DNA from: Pelagibacteraceae bacterium
GTDB lineage: Bacteria > Pseudomonadota > Alphaproteobacteria > HIMB59
Direction: 5' to 3'
Assembly: GCA_019651435.1 (NCBI GenBank)
Contig: BOYI01000002.1
Span: 124,001 to 188,000 of the forward strand
DNA: 64,000 nucleotides
The notes beneath the pieces are model-generated. The model was not told the origin of the DNA. It saw only the letters and a list, made by a program, of their open reading frames with translations, and made no database searches. Made by a program: the position numbers and the translations under genes. Of the stretch, positions 9,727 through 19,928 are shown in pieces. Each line of letters starts with the position of its first letter. Within the stretch, counting starts at the first letter, position 1.

Positions 9727-10523
9727 TTGTTTAAAAAAATCTCAGCCTATTTAATTGGGTTAATATTTTTTTTTCCTATTTTTTTTTTAATATCCTCTGC
9801 AATTAAGCCTACTAAAGATATATTTGCCATTCCCCCTAAAATACTTTTTTTTTCAATTGATCTAAAAAATTTTCAAAATGCTTTTTCTCAAATTAATTTT
9901 TTTCCCAGTATTATAGATAGTTTTATAATTGCCTTTGGGTCCGCTAGCTGGACTTTAGTAATAGCCACTTACTCCGGCTATTATCTCTCAAGAAATAATT
10001 TTAAATTTAAAAATTTATTTATCGTTTCAATCATTAGTACACGTATGATGCCCTTAGTATCAATTTCTATACCCATATATTTTGTACTAAGTAGATTGAA
10101 TTTATTAGATACCTATTTAGGACTAATTTTAGTGCACAGTTGTATCAATTTACCTTTAGCAGTTCTTTTGATGAAAAGTTTTTATGACGATATACCTAAA
10201 CAGATTGATGAAAATGCATTCATTGATGGTGCAGGTAAATTTTTATATTACATAAACTTATTCTTCCACTTAGTTTAGGAGGTTTGAGTGTTACTTTTAT
10301 TTTGTCTTTTATCTTTAGCTGGACAGAGTTCATTTGCGCGGTGATGTTGAGTCAAATGGAAATCAAAACTCTGCCCGTATATGCTTCTCTTTATAAAACT
10401 TTGCCTAGTTGGGATACTATGTCAGTAATAATATCTATCTCATTAATGCCATTGTTTATTCTTTTATTATTTATTCAAAAATATATTGTTCGGGGATTAA
10501 CTCTTGGGTCAGTAAAAGAGTAA
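9727..10523 (+). CDS. Second MalG-like permease, tandem paralogue, frameshifted
   Basis: Starts at TTG 9727. It mirrors the previous gene along its length: 'FFFPIFFLISSAIKPTKDIFA', 'STRMMP', 'LPLAVLLMKSFYDDIPKQIDE', and the end 'RGLTLGSVKE'. A one-base loss near 10262 (expected 'INLILPLSLGG') splits it into two ORF-track entries. It lacks the insertion of about 20 residues (around 'YVEDMGAVRPGGGDF') found in the upstream copy. It is either an alternative permease partner giving another substrate range or a duplicate being lost; the error-prone sequence prevents a decision. Confidence 0.75.
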
Positions 10524-10561
10524 CTTATTTATTAATATTACTGATTTTGGTATATTTTACT

Positions 10562-11338
10562 GTGGAAACAAAAAAAGAAAGACTCTCAATAATTATTAAT
10601 GAAATTATAGAAAACGGGCAAGTTGATATTAAATCCATTGCTAAAAAACTTAACGTCAGTCAGATGACAATTTATCGTGATGTTGATGATTTCATTTCAA
10701 GCAGATTGGTTAGAAAAGAGAAAGGAATTCTTAAAACCAATGACTCTTTTTCATTAGAGTATTTTCATGAGGTAAGAGCAAATCTTAGCTTAAATGCTAA
10801 GAATAAATTAGTAGAAGAGGCTGGAAAATTAATCAAACCGAACTCGATAGTTGCTTTAGATGATAGCACAACAACTATACAATTTTTAAACTTTCAGCAT
10901 TATTTAGAAGGAACGACTGTGATCACTAATAGCTTTAAACTAATTATGGGACTAAGCAATAATTCTAAAATTAAATTAATTTCAGTAGGCGGTAGATATC
11001 AAAAGTCTACTGGAAGTTTTGCAGGAGTATTGACAGAAAATACGATATCTCAATTACCTTCAAGTATATTATTTATGTCTTCTACTTCATTAGATGGAAC
11101 TCAGCTATACACACATGATGAAGATGTGTATCGCTTTAAATCTATGTTCATGTTAAATACTGATCAAAAGTACTATCTTGTAGATACTAGCAAGATTGGA
11201 AAGAAGTCTATGCATAAACAAGCAGATCTAAATGAATTTGATAAATGTTTTTTTGCAGGTCCTAAACTTGAGCCAAGTTTTCTTTCAAAAATTCAAAAGA
11301 AAAAAATAAATTACGAATTCTTTAAAATTAAAAATTAA
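10562..11338 (+). CDS. DeoR/GlpR-family transcriptional regulator
   Basis: DNA-binding repressor of sugar or polyol catabolic genes. The N-terminal winged helix-turn-helix is seen as 'IKSIAKKLNVSQMTIYRDVDD'; the C-terminal sugar-phosphate sensor domain has 'IVALDDSTTTIQF' and 'GGRYQKSTGSFAG'. I choose the GTG at 10562 as start: the track start at 10409 lies inside the permease gene and the added N-terminus is a shadow reading. TATATT just upstream could be its -10 box, so the message may have little leader. Its stop codon is directly adjacent to the convergent rpiB stop. Family members respond to phosphorylated intermediates, which suits the kinases nearby. Confidence 0.85.
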   Translation: METKKERLSIIINEIIENGQVDIKSIAKKLNVSQMTIYRDVDDFISSRLVRKEKGILKTNDSFSLEYFHEVRANLSLNAKNKLVEEAGKLIKPNSIVALDDSTTTIQFLNFQHYLEGTTVITNSFKLIMGLSNNSKIKLISVGGRYQKSTGSFAGVLTENTISQLPSSILFMSSTSLDGTQLYTHDEDVYRFKSMFMLNTDQKYYLVDTSKIGKKSMHKQADLNEFDKCFFAGPKLEPSFLSKIQKKKINYEFFKIKN

Positions 11339-11782
11339 CTATTGATCTAATTCGTTAATCTTATCTACTTTTTTTCCAGATCGCTCCGCTTGAAAATCAT
11401 TGCTCAACCATATGTCAGTATACATTTTCGCGTTTGGCACACCGGTAATCAAAGCGCCAAATGTAATAACTTGAGCATTATTGCTAGCGATTGACCTTTC
11501 TGCAGTATAAGCATCGTTTACGCAAACAGCACGAACACCTGAAAACTTATTCGCCACAATAGCCATTCCTGCTCCAGTTCCGCAAACCAAAATACCTCTT
11601 TCAAATTCATTATTTTGGACTCTTTTTGAAAGCTCTTTGCCGACATCTGGATAGTCGACAGAGTCATCTGAATTAACACCAATATCAGTTACTTCTATTC
11701 CTTTGGAGGTTAAATGTTCTTTTAAATTATCTTTTAATTCGCGACCTAAATGATCACATCCAATGACTATTTTTTTGATCAT
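11339..11782 (-). CDS. rpiB: RpiB/LacAB-type sugar-phosphate isomerase
   Basis: 147 aa, full length for RpiB. It shows 'GCDHLGRELKDNLKEHL', the active-site Cys in 'LVCGTGAGMAIVANK' and 'FSGVRAVCVNDAYTA'. RpiB interconverts ribose-5-phosphate and ribulose-5-phosphate; close relatives isomerise tetrose or allose phosphates. Its place at the end of a catabolic operon with an erythritol-kinase-like gene suggests a role in tetrose or pentose phosphate catabolism rather than housekeeping, but this is inference. Confidence 0.88.
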   Translation of the reverse strand: MIKKIVIGCDHLGRELKDNLKEHLTSKGIEVTDIGVNSDDSVDYPDVGKELSKRVQNNEFERGILVCGTGAGMAIVANKFSGVRAVCVNDAYTAERSIASNNAQVITFGALITGVPNAKMYTDIWLSNDFQAERSGKKVDKINELDQ

Positions 11783-11794
11783 GATTAAATATAA

Positions 11795-12811
11795 CTAAAG
11801 TTTTTCCCATGGTATATAGAGCTTTTTGTCCTTAGAAATTGCCTGAATTAACTCGTAAAAAATTGGTAACTGACTCTTATTTAAGAAACCACTTTCAAAC
11901 TTAGCATTCAAAGCAACTTGCAAATCTAAAATCAACTGAGCTCCCTCTACAGTTTGACCTAATAATTCATTCTTCATAATTGAGGAATACAATTTTCCTT
12001 CACCAAAATGTTTTCCCAAGGTTCCATTTCTCCCTGTGCCAGAAGTTACATGAAGATCTCCAACACCAGGCAATCCATAAGCTGTAAAAATATCTCCTTG
12101 ATGAAGTTTTACAATTTGTGCTAATTCTTTAATGCATTGTGTAAAAATACCTGACTCTGGATTATAAATTTTTATTTGATCGTTATAACAAGTTTGTGAG
12201 CAACCCACCATGATTGCAAAAACATTTTTTAATGCAGCGCAAAACTCACCTCCAACAAAGTCTGTTAGAGTTTCAATAATATAAAATTCATTTTTAAAAA
12301 GCTCTGCTAAAGTATTAGCAGTATCAATATTTTGATTAATAAAACAAATGTTTGTTATGTATTGTTGAGCTAACTCGATAGCTTTACATGGACCAGCTAC
12401 AGCAGTTATGTCAATATTATATGGGATATTGCCTAAAATTTTATTTGGTAAAATATCAATTGAATTTTGATCATTGATGTAAAGTCCTTTAGTAATGATT
12501 AAAAATTTTTTATCTTGAGCTTTAAATTTATTTAATAAATCAATATACCAATCAACACCAGCAGAACTTACCCCAATAATAATGACATCTGCCTCATCAA
12601 AATCACTTTGCAATAATTCATCTATTTGTTTTGCATGGGTATTTTTGAGTTCAACATTTAAAATCGGATGAATATTTTTATCTTTTATAGATTGAATAAT
12701 ATCTTTATCCAAATGTGTGCCAATTAAAGTTACGTCATGTCCATTTTTAGATGCAGGAACTGTAATAGCTGTTCCCATAACACCTGCGCCAATTGATAAA
12801 ATTTTTGCCAT
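11795..12811 (-). CDS. NAD(P)-dependent glycerol-3-phosphate dehydrogenase family protein (GpsA-like)
   Basis: 338 aa. N-terminal Rossmann motif 'ILSIGAGVMGTAITVP', then 'FLIITKGLYI', 'AVAGPCKAIELA', 'GEFCAALKNVFAI' and 'GVGDLHVTSGTGRNGTLGK', which match the GpsA fold and catalytic Lys region. Classical GpsA makes sn-glycerol-3-phosphate from DHAP for lipid synthesis. The sequence looks diverged from housekeeping GpsA and sits in a sugar/polyol operon, so it may act on a different phosphorylated polyol. It overlaps the SDR gene upstream by one base. Confidence 0.78.
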   Translation of the reverse strand: MAKILSIGAGVMGTAITVPASKNGHDVTLIGTHLDKDIIQSIKDKNIHPILNVELKNTHAKQIDELLQSDFDEADVIIIGVSSAGVDWYIDLLNKFKAQDKKFLIITKGLYINDQNSIDILPNKILGNIPYNIDITAVAGPCKAIELAQQYITNICFINQNIDTANTLAELFKNEFYIIETLTDFVGGEFCAALKNVFAIMVGCSQTCYNDQIKIYNPESGIFTQCIKELAQIVKLHQGDIFTAYGLPGVGDLHVTSGTGRNGTLGKHFGEGKLYSSIMKNELLGQTVEGAQLILDLQVALNAKFESGFLNKSQLPIFYELIQAISKDKKLYIPWEKL

Positions 12812-13581
12812 TAAGAAATAAATTGGCCTCCATTAATTTCTAAAATTTGGCCAGTGATGTAGCCACTTAGCTTCTCAGATGATAAAAATATGATTGAGCC
12901 TACACAGTCTTTAGCAGTTCCTAACCTTCTCATTGGTATCTTCAATCTTGTATTTTCAAGCTTTTCCGGTGATGAATATTGTTCATGGAATTTAGTGGTT
13001 ATAGTTCCTGGTGAAATTGCGTTAATTCTAACATTATAAGGAGATAGCTCTGAGACCAAAGAACGCGTAATTCCTGAGACAAAAGCCTTGGAAGCTGCAT
13101 ATACACTAGATCCTGCACTTCCTCCTGTTCGGGCGCTGATTGTGGATACATTAACAATACATCCACTTTTTTGCTCTTTAAAAATATCACTAGCAAACTT
13201 AGTCGTAAAAAATGCAGATTTTGCATTTAAGTCAAAAATTTCTAAAAATTGTGCCTCTTCGATAATATTTAAGTTGTATCTACCAACCATTGTACCAGCA
13301 TTATTAATAAGAACATTCAATCCGCCCAATTCTTTGATGGCGCTCTTCATGAAATTTTCAACTTCATTCAGGTTTGTAAAATCTGACTTTAAAATTGAAA
13401 AATTATGATTTGCAGTTCTTTTTTTAATTCGATCATCCAAATCTTCTATTGATTTATTTCCGTGAAAAACAACCTTCGCACCTAACTCCAAAAACTCAAT
13501 ACCTGTCTCAAAACCTATGCCCGTACTAGAGCCGGTAACAATTACTTTCTTATTTTTGAATTCTGTTATGTCCAATATCAT
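12811..13581 (-). CDS. Short-chain dehydrogenase/reductase (SDR)
   Basis: 256 aa, intact. It has cofactor motif 'VTGSSTGIGFETG', 'INNAGTM', the Ser in 'VNVSTISART', YxxxK in 'YAASKAFV', and the C-terminal 'GYITGQILEINGGQFIS' found in FabG-like polyol and sugar dehydrogenases. Likely NAD(P)-dependent oxidation of a polyol or sugar intermediate. Start and stop overlap neighbouring genes by 1-4 bp, so it is part of the minus-strand catabolic operon 11.3-19.9 kb. Confidence 0.87.
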   Translation of the reverse strand: MILDITEFKNKKVIVTGSSTGIGFETGIEFLELGAKVVFHGNKSIEDLDDRIKKRTANHNFSILKSDFTNLNEVENFMKSAIKELGGLNVLINNAGTMVGRYNLNIIEEAQFLEIFDLNAKSAFFTTKFASDIFKEQKSGCIVNVSTISARTGGSAGSSVYAASKAFVSGITRSLVSELSPYNVRINAISPGTITTKFHEQYSSPEKLENTRLKIPMRRLGTAKDCVGSIIFLSSEKLSGYITGQILEINGGQFIS

Positions 13582-14419
13582 TTTAATTTTTCCATTATAT
13601 AAGTTGGTATACCTGTATTTTGATAATCGGAATGAATATTGTCAATGATTTCAAGAGGGTCTTTATTTGATAAAAAGAATTCTCTATGTATACCAGAAGT
13701 GACAAGTAATGAGTCTATTTTAAACTGGTTTGCTCCATAAATATCATTAAACAAGGAATCTCCAATCATTAAAACTTTCTCTTTAGGAACAGATGTTTTG
13801 TCATAAGCAAAGTTAAAAATTTCAATACCTGGCTTACCGATAATATGAGTTTTTCCTCCAAGTTTTTTATATTGAATTGCCAAATCACCTGTAGAAGGAT
13901 GAATCTTTTCACCAGATACACCAAGGATATCAGGATTAGAACAAACTAAAGGTAAATTTAATCTAATTGCTTGCTCAAATATTTTTCAAGTGCTTCATAG
14001 TTTGTAAAGCCTGTTGTAGTTGATAAGAGTAAAAAGTCTGATTTATTTAGATCCTCAGTTTTTTAAAATGAGTATTTTTTAAAAGTGGATAATCAGTAGC
14101 TATAACAAAGTATTTGTTGCCAATAGTTTGAAATGGTTCTTTATTATTGATTAAAAGATCATAACAAACATCACCTGATGTGATGATAGGAAAATTCAAA
14201 ATATGATTGGCACCTAATTTTTTCATTCTATGAATATTTTCAGGAGATTTTTTCCAGAATTACTAATGATAAAAACTTTTTTGCTTTTCTTGAAGTATTT
14301 TAAAAATATTTTCTGCATCTGAAAAATATTTTCGCCATCATGAACCACCCCCATTGATCAAATAAAAATAATTCGTACTTGTTAATAATATCCAAAATAG
14401 ATTTAATATTTTTAATCAT
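13578..14419 (-). CDS. HAD-superfamily subfamily IIA phosphatase (NagD/TIGR01459-like), frameshifted
   Basis: The ORF track shows only the C-terminal 101 aa, with 'GKPGIEIFNFAYD' and 'VLMIGDSLFNDIYGANQF' (HAD motifs III-IV). Reading the other frames upstream recovers 'FLFDQWGVVHDG' (motif I) and 'VFIISNSGKK' (motif II), starting at ATG 14419. The order and spacing fit the TIGR01459-like HAD-IIA group, sugar-phosphate or nucleotide phosphatases of unsettled function. Several one-base shifts occur between 13883 and 14350. The start codon overlaps the end of the kinase gene, and the stop overlaps the SDR start. Confidence 0.72.
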
Positions 14420-15679
14420 TTGTACTAACCTTACCTGAAGCCAAAAGTGCAACACCATATGAAGCTTCGTTTGACAAAGGCTCTGATAACTCAACATTTA
14501 AAATATTTTTTCTGATCTCGTTCCATTTCTTATTTTTCCACCACCTCCAATAGTGAAAATTCTCTTGGATAGCCTCCTCCAATCTCAACTATTTTTTCAT
14601 AACTTAATTTTTCTACTTGAGAAATACCCTCAAGAACCGCCTGAAAAATTCAAAATCACTCTCAGGCTTGGGTTCTAAGACTGGCAATTTATCTGGTCAT
14701 TTATTGGAAATCTTTCTCCTTTTGAGCAAGTGGGTAATAATTCAAGTTCATAAGTTTGTTTGGGTTTAAATTTTTAGATAATAATTCAATTTTATCTCCA
14801 AATAGTTCCTTAATAATTTTTCCTCCAACATTAGATGCTCCCCTGCTAACCAGCGATTACCTAAACGGTGACTATAAATGCCGAACTCTTTATTAAATAT
14901 GGGCTTTTGAGAGATAGCTTTTACTACTAAAGTGGTTCCTATAGAGGTTACTGCCTCACCAATTTGACTGGCACCAGTTGCAAGAAAAGCAGCAATACTA
15001 TCTGTTGTTCCTGCTACTATTTCAAGGTCACGACTAAAACCTAAATCCAAAAGATCTTTATTATTAAGAGTGCCCATTACTTGGCCCGGTATTAATATTT
15101 CAGGCAAACTATCTTCATTAATAGGCAACTTTTCAAACCAAGTTGGCCACATACGATTTTGACAATCATATCCAAGTTTAAGTGCTTATTCTCATCAGAA
15201 AATTTAAATTCTCCTATAATTTTAGATGCTATCCAATCAGCTTGATGTAGAATTTTATATGACTCATTAGAGTTTTTTTTATAAGAGCTAAAGCTCTGAC
15301 TAATGCATTTGTTGGACTTGAAACAATAGGATGTCCTGAAGAAATAACCTCAGTATATTCAGCTTCTTTAACACTAGAAGCATCGTTGTACATTAACGCA
15401 TGATCAATTGGATCTCCTAATCTGTTTGTAATTAAAACTGTTCCAGAGGTTCCATCAATAGATAATCTTTTAATATCTTCTAATTAATTTTTAATTTTAA
15501 ATAATGAAAATTTTTTAATAAAGCTTCCCACCACAAATTTGGATTTTGGTATACCAATGAACCTTTTGAGATAGGACTTTCAATAGAAACACTATAATTA
15601 ATTAATTCCTCTTTTTTTCATTAATTACAGAAGTTCTTACCCCAGTTGTACCAAAATCAATTCCAAGATAAAGATGCAT
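14412..15679 (-). CDS. FGGY-family carbohydrate kinase, heavily frameshifted
   Basis: Begins at ATG 15679 with 'MHLYLGIDFGTTGVRTS', the FGGY phosphate-binding motif. A central stretch (ORF 14766-15152) has 'EIVAGTTDSIAAFLATGA' and 'AVTSIGTTLVVKAIS', which is the second half of the ATPase fold. The C-terminus reads 'LSEPLSNEASYGVALLAS' up to a stop at 14412. Six or more one-base shifts break it, the highest density in the window, so this one could be a real decaying gene. About 420 aa after reconstruction, short for FGGY kinases. It overlaps both neighbours by a few bases, suggesting it was recently functional in the operon. Confidence 0.65.
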
Positions 15680-16700
15680 TAATTTATTGATTGACGATAT
15701 TTTTCTACATCCCAATTCAATAATTCATTTTCTTGTTCACTAGATAAGAACTTTAAAGAATATGATAAATCTACTTTTAATAAAACCTCTAGAAAGCAAT
15801 CCATCATTTCCTTAGCTGCAGGAATGGCAGAAGAGTTTTCAAAAAGACCTTTATTTTTTATTATGAAGTAAGGGGGTAGAGGTAAGTTTTTAATTTTTAG
15901 ATTACCAATAAATTTTTCAGCTTGATCTTTTCAACAAAAGTAGGGATACCTGGACCAAGAAAAATCACATGATCGGGATAAAAAGATTTTGAAAATAGAG
16001 AATATAAATTTTCATCAGGAGACATAAATAATCTATATTTTTCGCTATTTTTTAAACGATAATTATCAATTTCCAAACCCTCAGTCACTTCTAAGTTTGT
16101 AAATTTATTATTTCTAGTTTTATCTAACTTATTATGAATATTTAAAAGTAAATTATACGTCTCTTCAATATCATCACCTGCAACTATTAAGCCATGATTT
16201 TCAAGAATAAAAATTTTTATCTCAGGTTTTATCAATTTTTTGATACCCATTGTTAAAGTGAAACCAGGTCTATAGTAGGGTACAAATATAAAATCTTCAT
16301 TGATTTGTTTTTCTAATTCATTTTTTGAGTCACTCGAAATAGCGTTAGCAATTGTTGCTGTGGAATGAACATGTAGTACATATTTATAATTAATTAAGGC
16401 ATGAAAAGATGTCTCAAGGGAAGGACGTAAATTATTTTTTGAAATAATATCCTCTTCAAAACTGTCATCATGTTCATTTGAAATTTTTTGATTAATTGAA
16501 GGAAGATTTACCTCAACAAAAATGTCTTTATTTAAAGAATTGATTAACCATGTACCCGAAGCTTTTATAAGCATACTTTTATCAGACTTAATTGAGGTAT
16601 TCCCGCCAGCAGCTTGAACTAGTGAAGGATTTTTTCCAAGTTTATATGATACTTCTTTAAACTTACTTATCTCTGATTCTGTAAAACTACTGTTTCCCAT
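15679..16700 (-). CDS. Class II aldolase/adducin-family protein (RhaD aldolase domain-like), frameshifted near end
   Basis: Start ATG at 16700 (the track gives 16718), overlapping the end of the upstream aldolase gene by 14 bp. Motifs: 'LVQAAGGNTSIKSDKSMLIKAS', 'VLHVHSTATIANAIS' (metal His) and 'IFILENHGLIVAGD'. This pattern resembles the stand-alone aldolase half of the fused gene at 1-1554. A shift near 15910 hides the last 60-70 residues, which continue 'NKGLFENSSAIPAAKEMMDC' to a stop shared with the kinase start. Expected reaction: retro-aldol cleavage of a ketose phosphate to DHAP and an aldehyde, or a decarboxylase variant. Substrate unknown. Confidence 0.75.
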
Positions 16701-17324
16701 ATGTTTTGACTGCTTCAATAATCATTTTCATCTTTTTTTTATCAACAAGTTTTGGAGTTCCGTTGATTTTAGCTATTGTTATTTGTTTACATAACACTTC
16801 TAACTCTTGAGTTAAAAAAGTGCTTCGTCCAAACCTGAACCGGTGACAATTATGCCATGATTGGCTAATAAACAGGCTTTATGATTTTTTAATGCCTTAA
16901 CAGCATAATTTGAAAGTTGTTGGCTTCCTGGCACATCAAATTTTGCACATGGTACAGAGTCACCACCAAAAAAGCAATCATATAATGATAGCAAGGTATT
17001 GGCTTTCCGAGAATTGATAAACCAGTGCTGTACGGGGCGTGGGTATGAATTACTGTATCTATCTCTTTTTGTATTTCAAAATATCATAATGAAATGGTGT
17101 CTCCACAGATGGTTTTCTTTTCCCATGTGATTTTCCTTTGTTATCAATAAAAACTATGTCTGCAGGCTTTAGCTTGTGGTAGTCCATTCCTGATGGTGTG
17201 ATTAATATTCCACCATTCCAACGAACGCTAATGTTACCCGCCTTGCCTTGATTTAAATTTTTCTTCTCTAATTCTAAAGCAGTGGAAATTATATTTTTCT
17301 TATGGTTAACTCTTTTTTGTTCAT
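16687..17324 (-). CDS. Class II aldolase, L-fuculose-phosphate aldolase/ribulose-phosphate epimerase-like, frameshifted
   Basis: Reconstructed from ATG 17324, preceded by GGAG at 5 bases, to TAG at 16687. Residues include 'GKAGNISVRW', 'ILITPSGMDYHKL', the metal site 'VIHTHAPYSTGLS' and 'ACLLANHGIIVTG'. The length of about 212 aa fits FucA/AraD enzymes. The track shows only a 60-aa piece (16812-16994) because of at least three one-base shifts, for example a missing A in the run near 17295. It would cleave a ketose-1-phosphate or epimerise a ketopentose phosphate. With the neighbouring kinases this makes an uptake-phosphorylate-cleave pathway likely. Confidence 0.72.
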
Positions 17325-17334
17325 CAATTCTCCT

Positions 17335-18373
17335 TTAGCAAATTTTATTGATTATCTCAGAATTATTTAAGTAATTACCAAGATCTTTAGCTATTACTTC
17401 AGCTGCATAATATACAGTTCTAATAGATGCCCCAGCAATATGAGGGGTCAGGGTAACATTATTTAGTTTTCTTAATTCATGATTAACAGGTAACGGCTCT
17501 ATATCAAAGTATCTAAAGCAGCTCCGCAAGGTGGTTATTTTTTAAATATTTTAACAAGTCGTTATAATTTACAAGTGGACCCCTAGCTGTATTTATAAAA
17601 TAAGTTCCTTTTTTTCATATTTTTAAATTCTTGCTCGGCAATAAATTTTTCTGTTTGCTTAGTAACTCTAGCATGTATTGAAATAACATCACTATTCTGA
17701 ATTAATTCTTCTTGGAAACTTTTTCTATATTATTTTTGACATCAATTTCATCGGGATCAACAAAAGGATCGGTAAAGATAATTTTACATCCAAATGGAAG
17801 TAATAAGTTACGGACTCTTTTTCCAATATGACTATATCCAACTAAGCCAACTGTCATTTCGCAAAGTTCTTTACCTGTAATATCATATCGATATAGATCT
17901 CCTCTCCATTGACCTTCGATCATACTTTGGTGTCCTTTAGTTATGAGGCGGGTTTCAGCAAGTATTGAGGCAACTGTGAATTCAGCTACAGCCGAAGCAT
18001 TTCTTCCTGGAGCGTTAGAAACAGTAACACCAAATTTCTTACATGCTTCTAAGTCAATGTTAACCGGACCTCCTCTTGACACTCCAATAAATTTTAAATT
18101 AGGTACCTGTTTTAGTATTTCTTCCGATATAGGTGCTATATGATTAATCAAAATTTCACTATCACCAATAGCGTTTACTACCTGTTCAGATGTCCCAAGA
18201 TATTCTTTGATCTTTGAAAAATCACCTTTTCCATATTCATTATGAAAAGGTTCATCTGGCCATAAGGCATTAGTCTTATAATAGGTTGCATCGTGGAGCC
18301 CAAGATCTCTTTTAATTACCTCCTCAAAAACCTCAGCTTTCATAAATTGATCACCGTAAATACTTATTTTCAT
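17335..18373 (-). CDS. D-2-hydroxyacid dehydrogenase (SerA/PGDH-like), frameshifted
   Basis: The N-terminal 223 aa (17702-18373) contain 'VSRGGPVNIDLEACKKFGV', 'NAPGRNASAVAEFTV' and the NAD motif 'VGLVGYSHIGKRV'. The C-terminal part in other frames adds 'TARGPLVNYNDLLKYL' and 'TPHIAGASIRTVYYAAE' with the catalytic His region. Reconstructed length about 345 aa. In the D-isomer-specific family this type oxidises or reduces 2-hydroxyacids such as sugar acids. At least two shifts occur, at about 17715 and 17520. It overlaps the EryA-like kinase gene by 4 bp. Confidence 0.75.
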
Positions 18374-19928
18374 GATTTATTTTCCTGCAAATAGTGGTTT
18401 TTGTTCCAAAAATCTTTCATTGATTCATAACCACTCTTGTAAACTTCAAAAGCTTTATCATAGATTTGAGATAGCTCAACATCATATGTTTCTTCTTCTT
18501 GAAGGTAGGGCTCGACCCAATTTTTATTTAAATCTTTATATTCTTGAGATTGATTTAAGGCTAATAATGCTACCATGCAAGCTCCCGCTGCACCTTGTTC
18601 ACTGTTATCGATAACTTGCGTATTATTTCTCGTAATTGATCCTACTATTTTTCTTACCGTTGGGCTGTTACTTGCGCCTCCTGTTAGTCTTAATAAATTT
18701 AAATTAGCACCAAATTCTACATAGCAGTCTTTGCAAGCATATCCCAACGATTCATACAAAGCCCTCACTAAATCACTAGGCTTCGTCATAGTATTCAATC
18801 CTAAAATTGTGCTCTTGCTTTGGCATTTACAAAAGGTCCTCTTTCTCCATTGGGCGAAATAAAAGGAAAATAAAAATATTTGCTGGTTCACTATTACTTG
18901 CGCTCTCTTCAAATAATTGAAGTATTTCAGTTTTATTTAAATTTTTACTACCTAATTCGTTTCCAATTTCAGAGTAGATATCAATTAACCAATCCGTATT
19001 TAAGGATGCCACCATGTTAGAAACCATCTTTGCATTGGCGGATAAGCCAGCTAAGGGAAATGTGTATCCCAGCATTTTTTGGGGATCAACTTGGTTATTT
19101 TCAAAATCAACAAATATATGAATGCCAGCGGTACCTAAGACTGTACATCCAATTTTTTTGATGAGTCTACAAAGCCACTTCCTATTCCTGCACATACAAC
19201 ATCTACAGGTGCTAATATTATTGGGGTGGCTTCCAAAAGATCAAGGCGTTTTGCAGCATCGCTTGTAAGTTTTCCAACATATTTTGTACTATCAATAATT
19301 TCAGGTTGAAGTTTTTTCATACTTCCAAAATTTAAAATATTTAAAATTTCATCATCATACTTACGAGTCATAGGTGAACCCCAAGTCATAATTGATTCAC
19401 TAATGTCAGTTAAAATTTGACCTGTCATTTTGTAAAATATCCAATCCTTACATCTAAGAACTTTGTCAATTTTATCAAATCGGTCTTTCTCATTATGAAA
19501 AATATGAAACATTTGACCAGACTGCATTGAGGCATTTAAACCAGTATGAGTAATTTTTGAAATACTTGGCCCAATAGAAGAATTTCTCCAATCATCAATG
19601 ATATCTCCAGACCTTCCGTCTAACCATAAAGCAGCATCGCCAACAGGATCAGCGTTTTTATCTATTGGCCAAGACCCGTCTCCTTGTCCAGTAATTGAAA
19701 TTCCTAAAATTCTATCTTTTAAATTATCAATTTTTCTTGGAGTTGATTAAATGAATCTATGACCTTATCCCAAGTTTCATTTAAACTTTGCTCTGCTTTG
19801 CTGCCTGATCGATAATAAACTTTATTTCTTACAGATGCAGAGTCTATGACTTTGCCATCTAAATCGAAAGCAACGAATTTTATAAGAGATGTGCCAGCAT
19901 CAAGACCAACTATAATATCTTTAGACAT
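18370..19928 (-). CDS. FGGY-family kinase resembling erythritol kinase EryA, frameshifted
   Basis: Full-length reconstruction is about 519 aa. N-terminus 'DIIVGLDAGTSLIKFVAFDL', then 'EQSLNETWDKV'; later 'GCTVLGTAGIHIFVDF', 'LRLTGGASNSPTVRKIVG' and 'EQGAAGACMVALLAL'. The opening and the TW segment are the reasons I compare it with EryA of Brucella and rhizobia (recalled family resemblance, not a search). EryA phosphorylates erythritol; L-xylulose kinase is an alternative. Four ORF-track fragments are joined by one-base shifts near 18830, 19150, 19530 and 19730. It is coupled to the ABC ATPase gene at its start (shared base 19928) and to the hydroxyacid dehydrogenase at its end. Confidence 0.72.

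Noticed and set aside
10409-10561. N-terminal extension of the DeoR ORF back to 10409
   Set aside because: It overlaps the permease coding sequence in another frame and is not part of the DeoR family; the GTG at 10562 starts exactly where family similarity begins.
13578-19928. Interpretation of the whole region as a pseudogene graveyard
   Set aside because: Every gene keeps complete family motifs across frames, starts and stops still overlap properly, and the same type of one-base indel also hits essential genes elsewhere. Sequencing error explains it better, though the kinase at 14.4 kb may be truly decayed.
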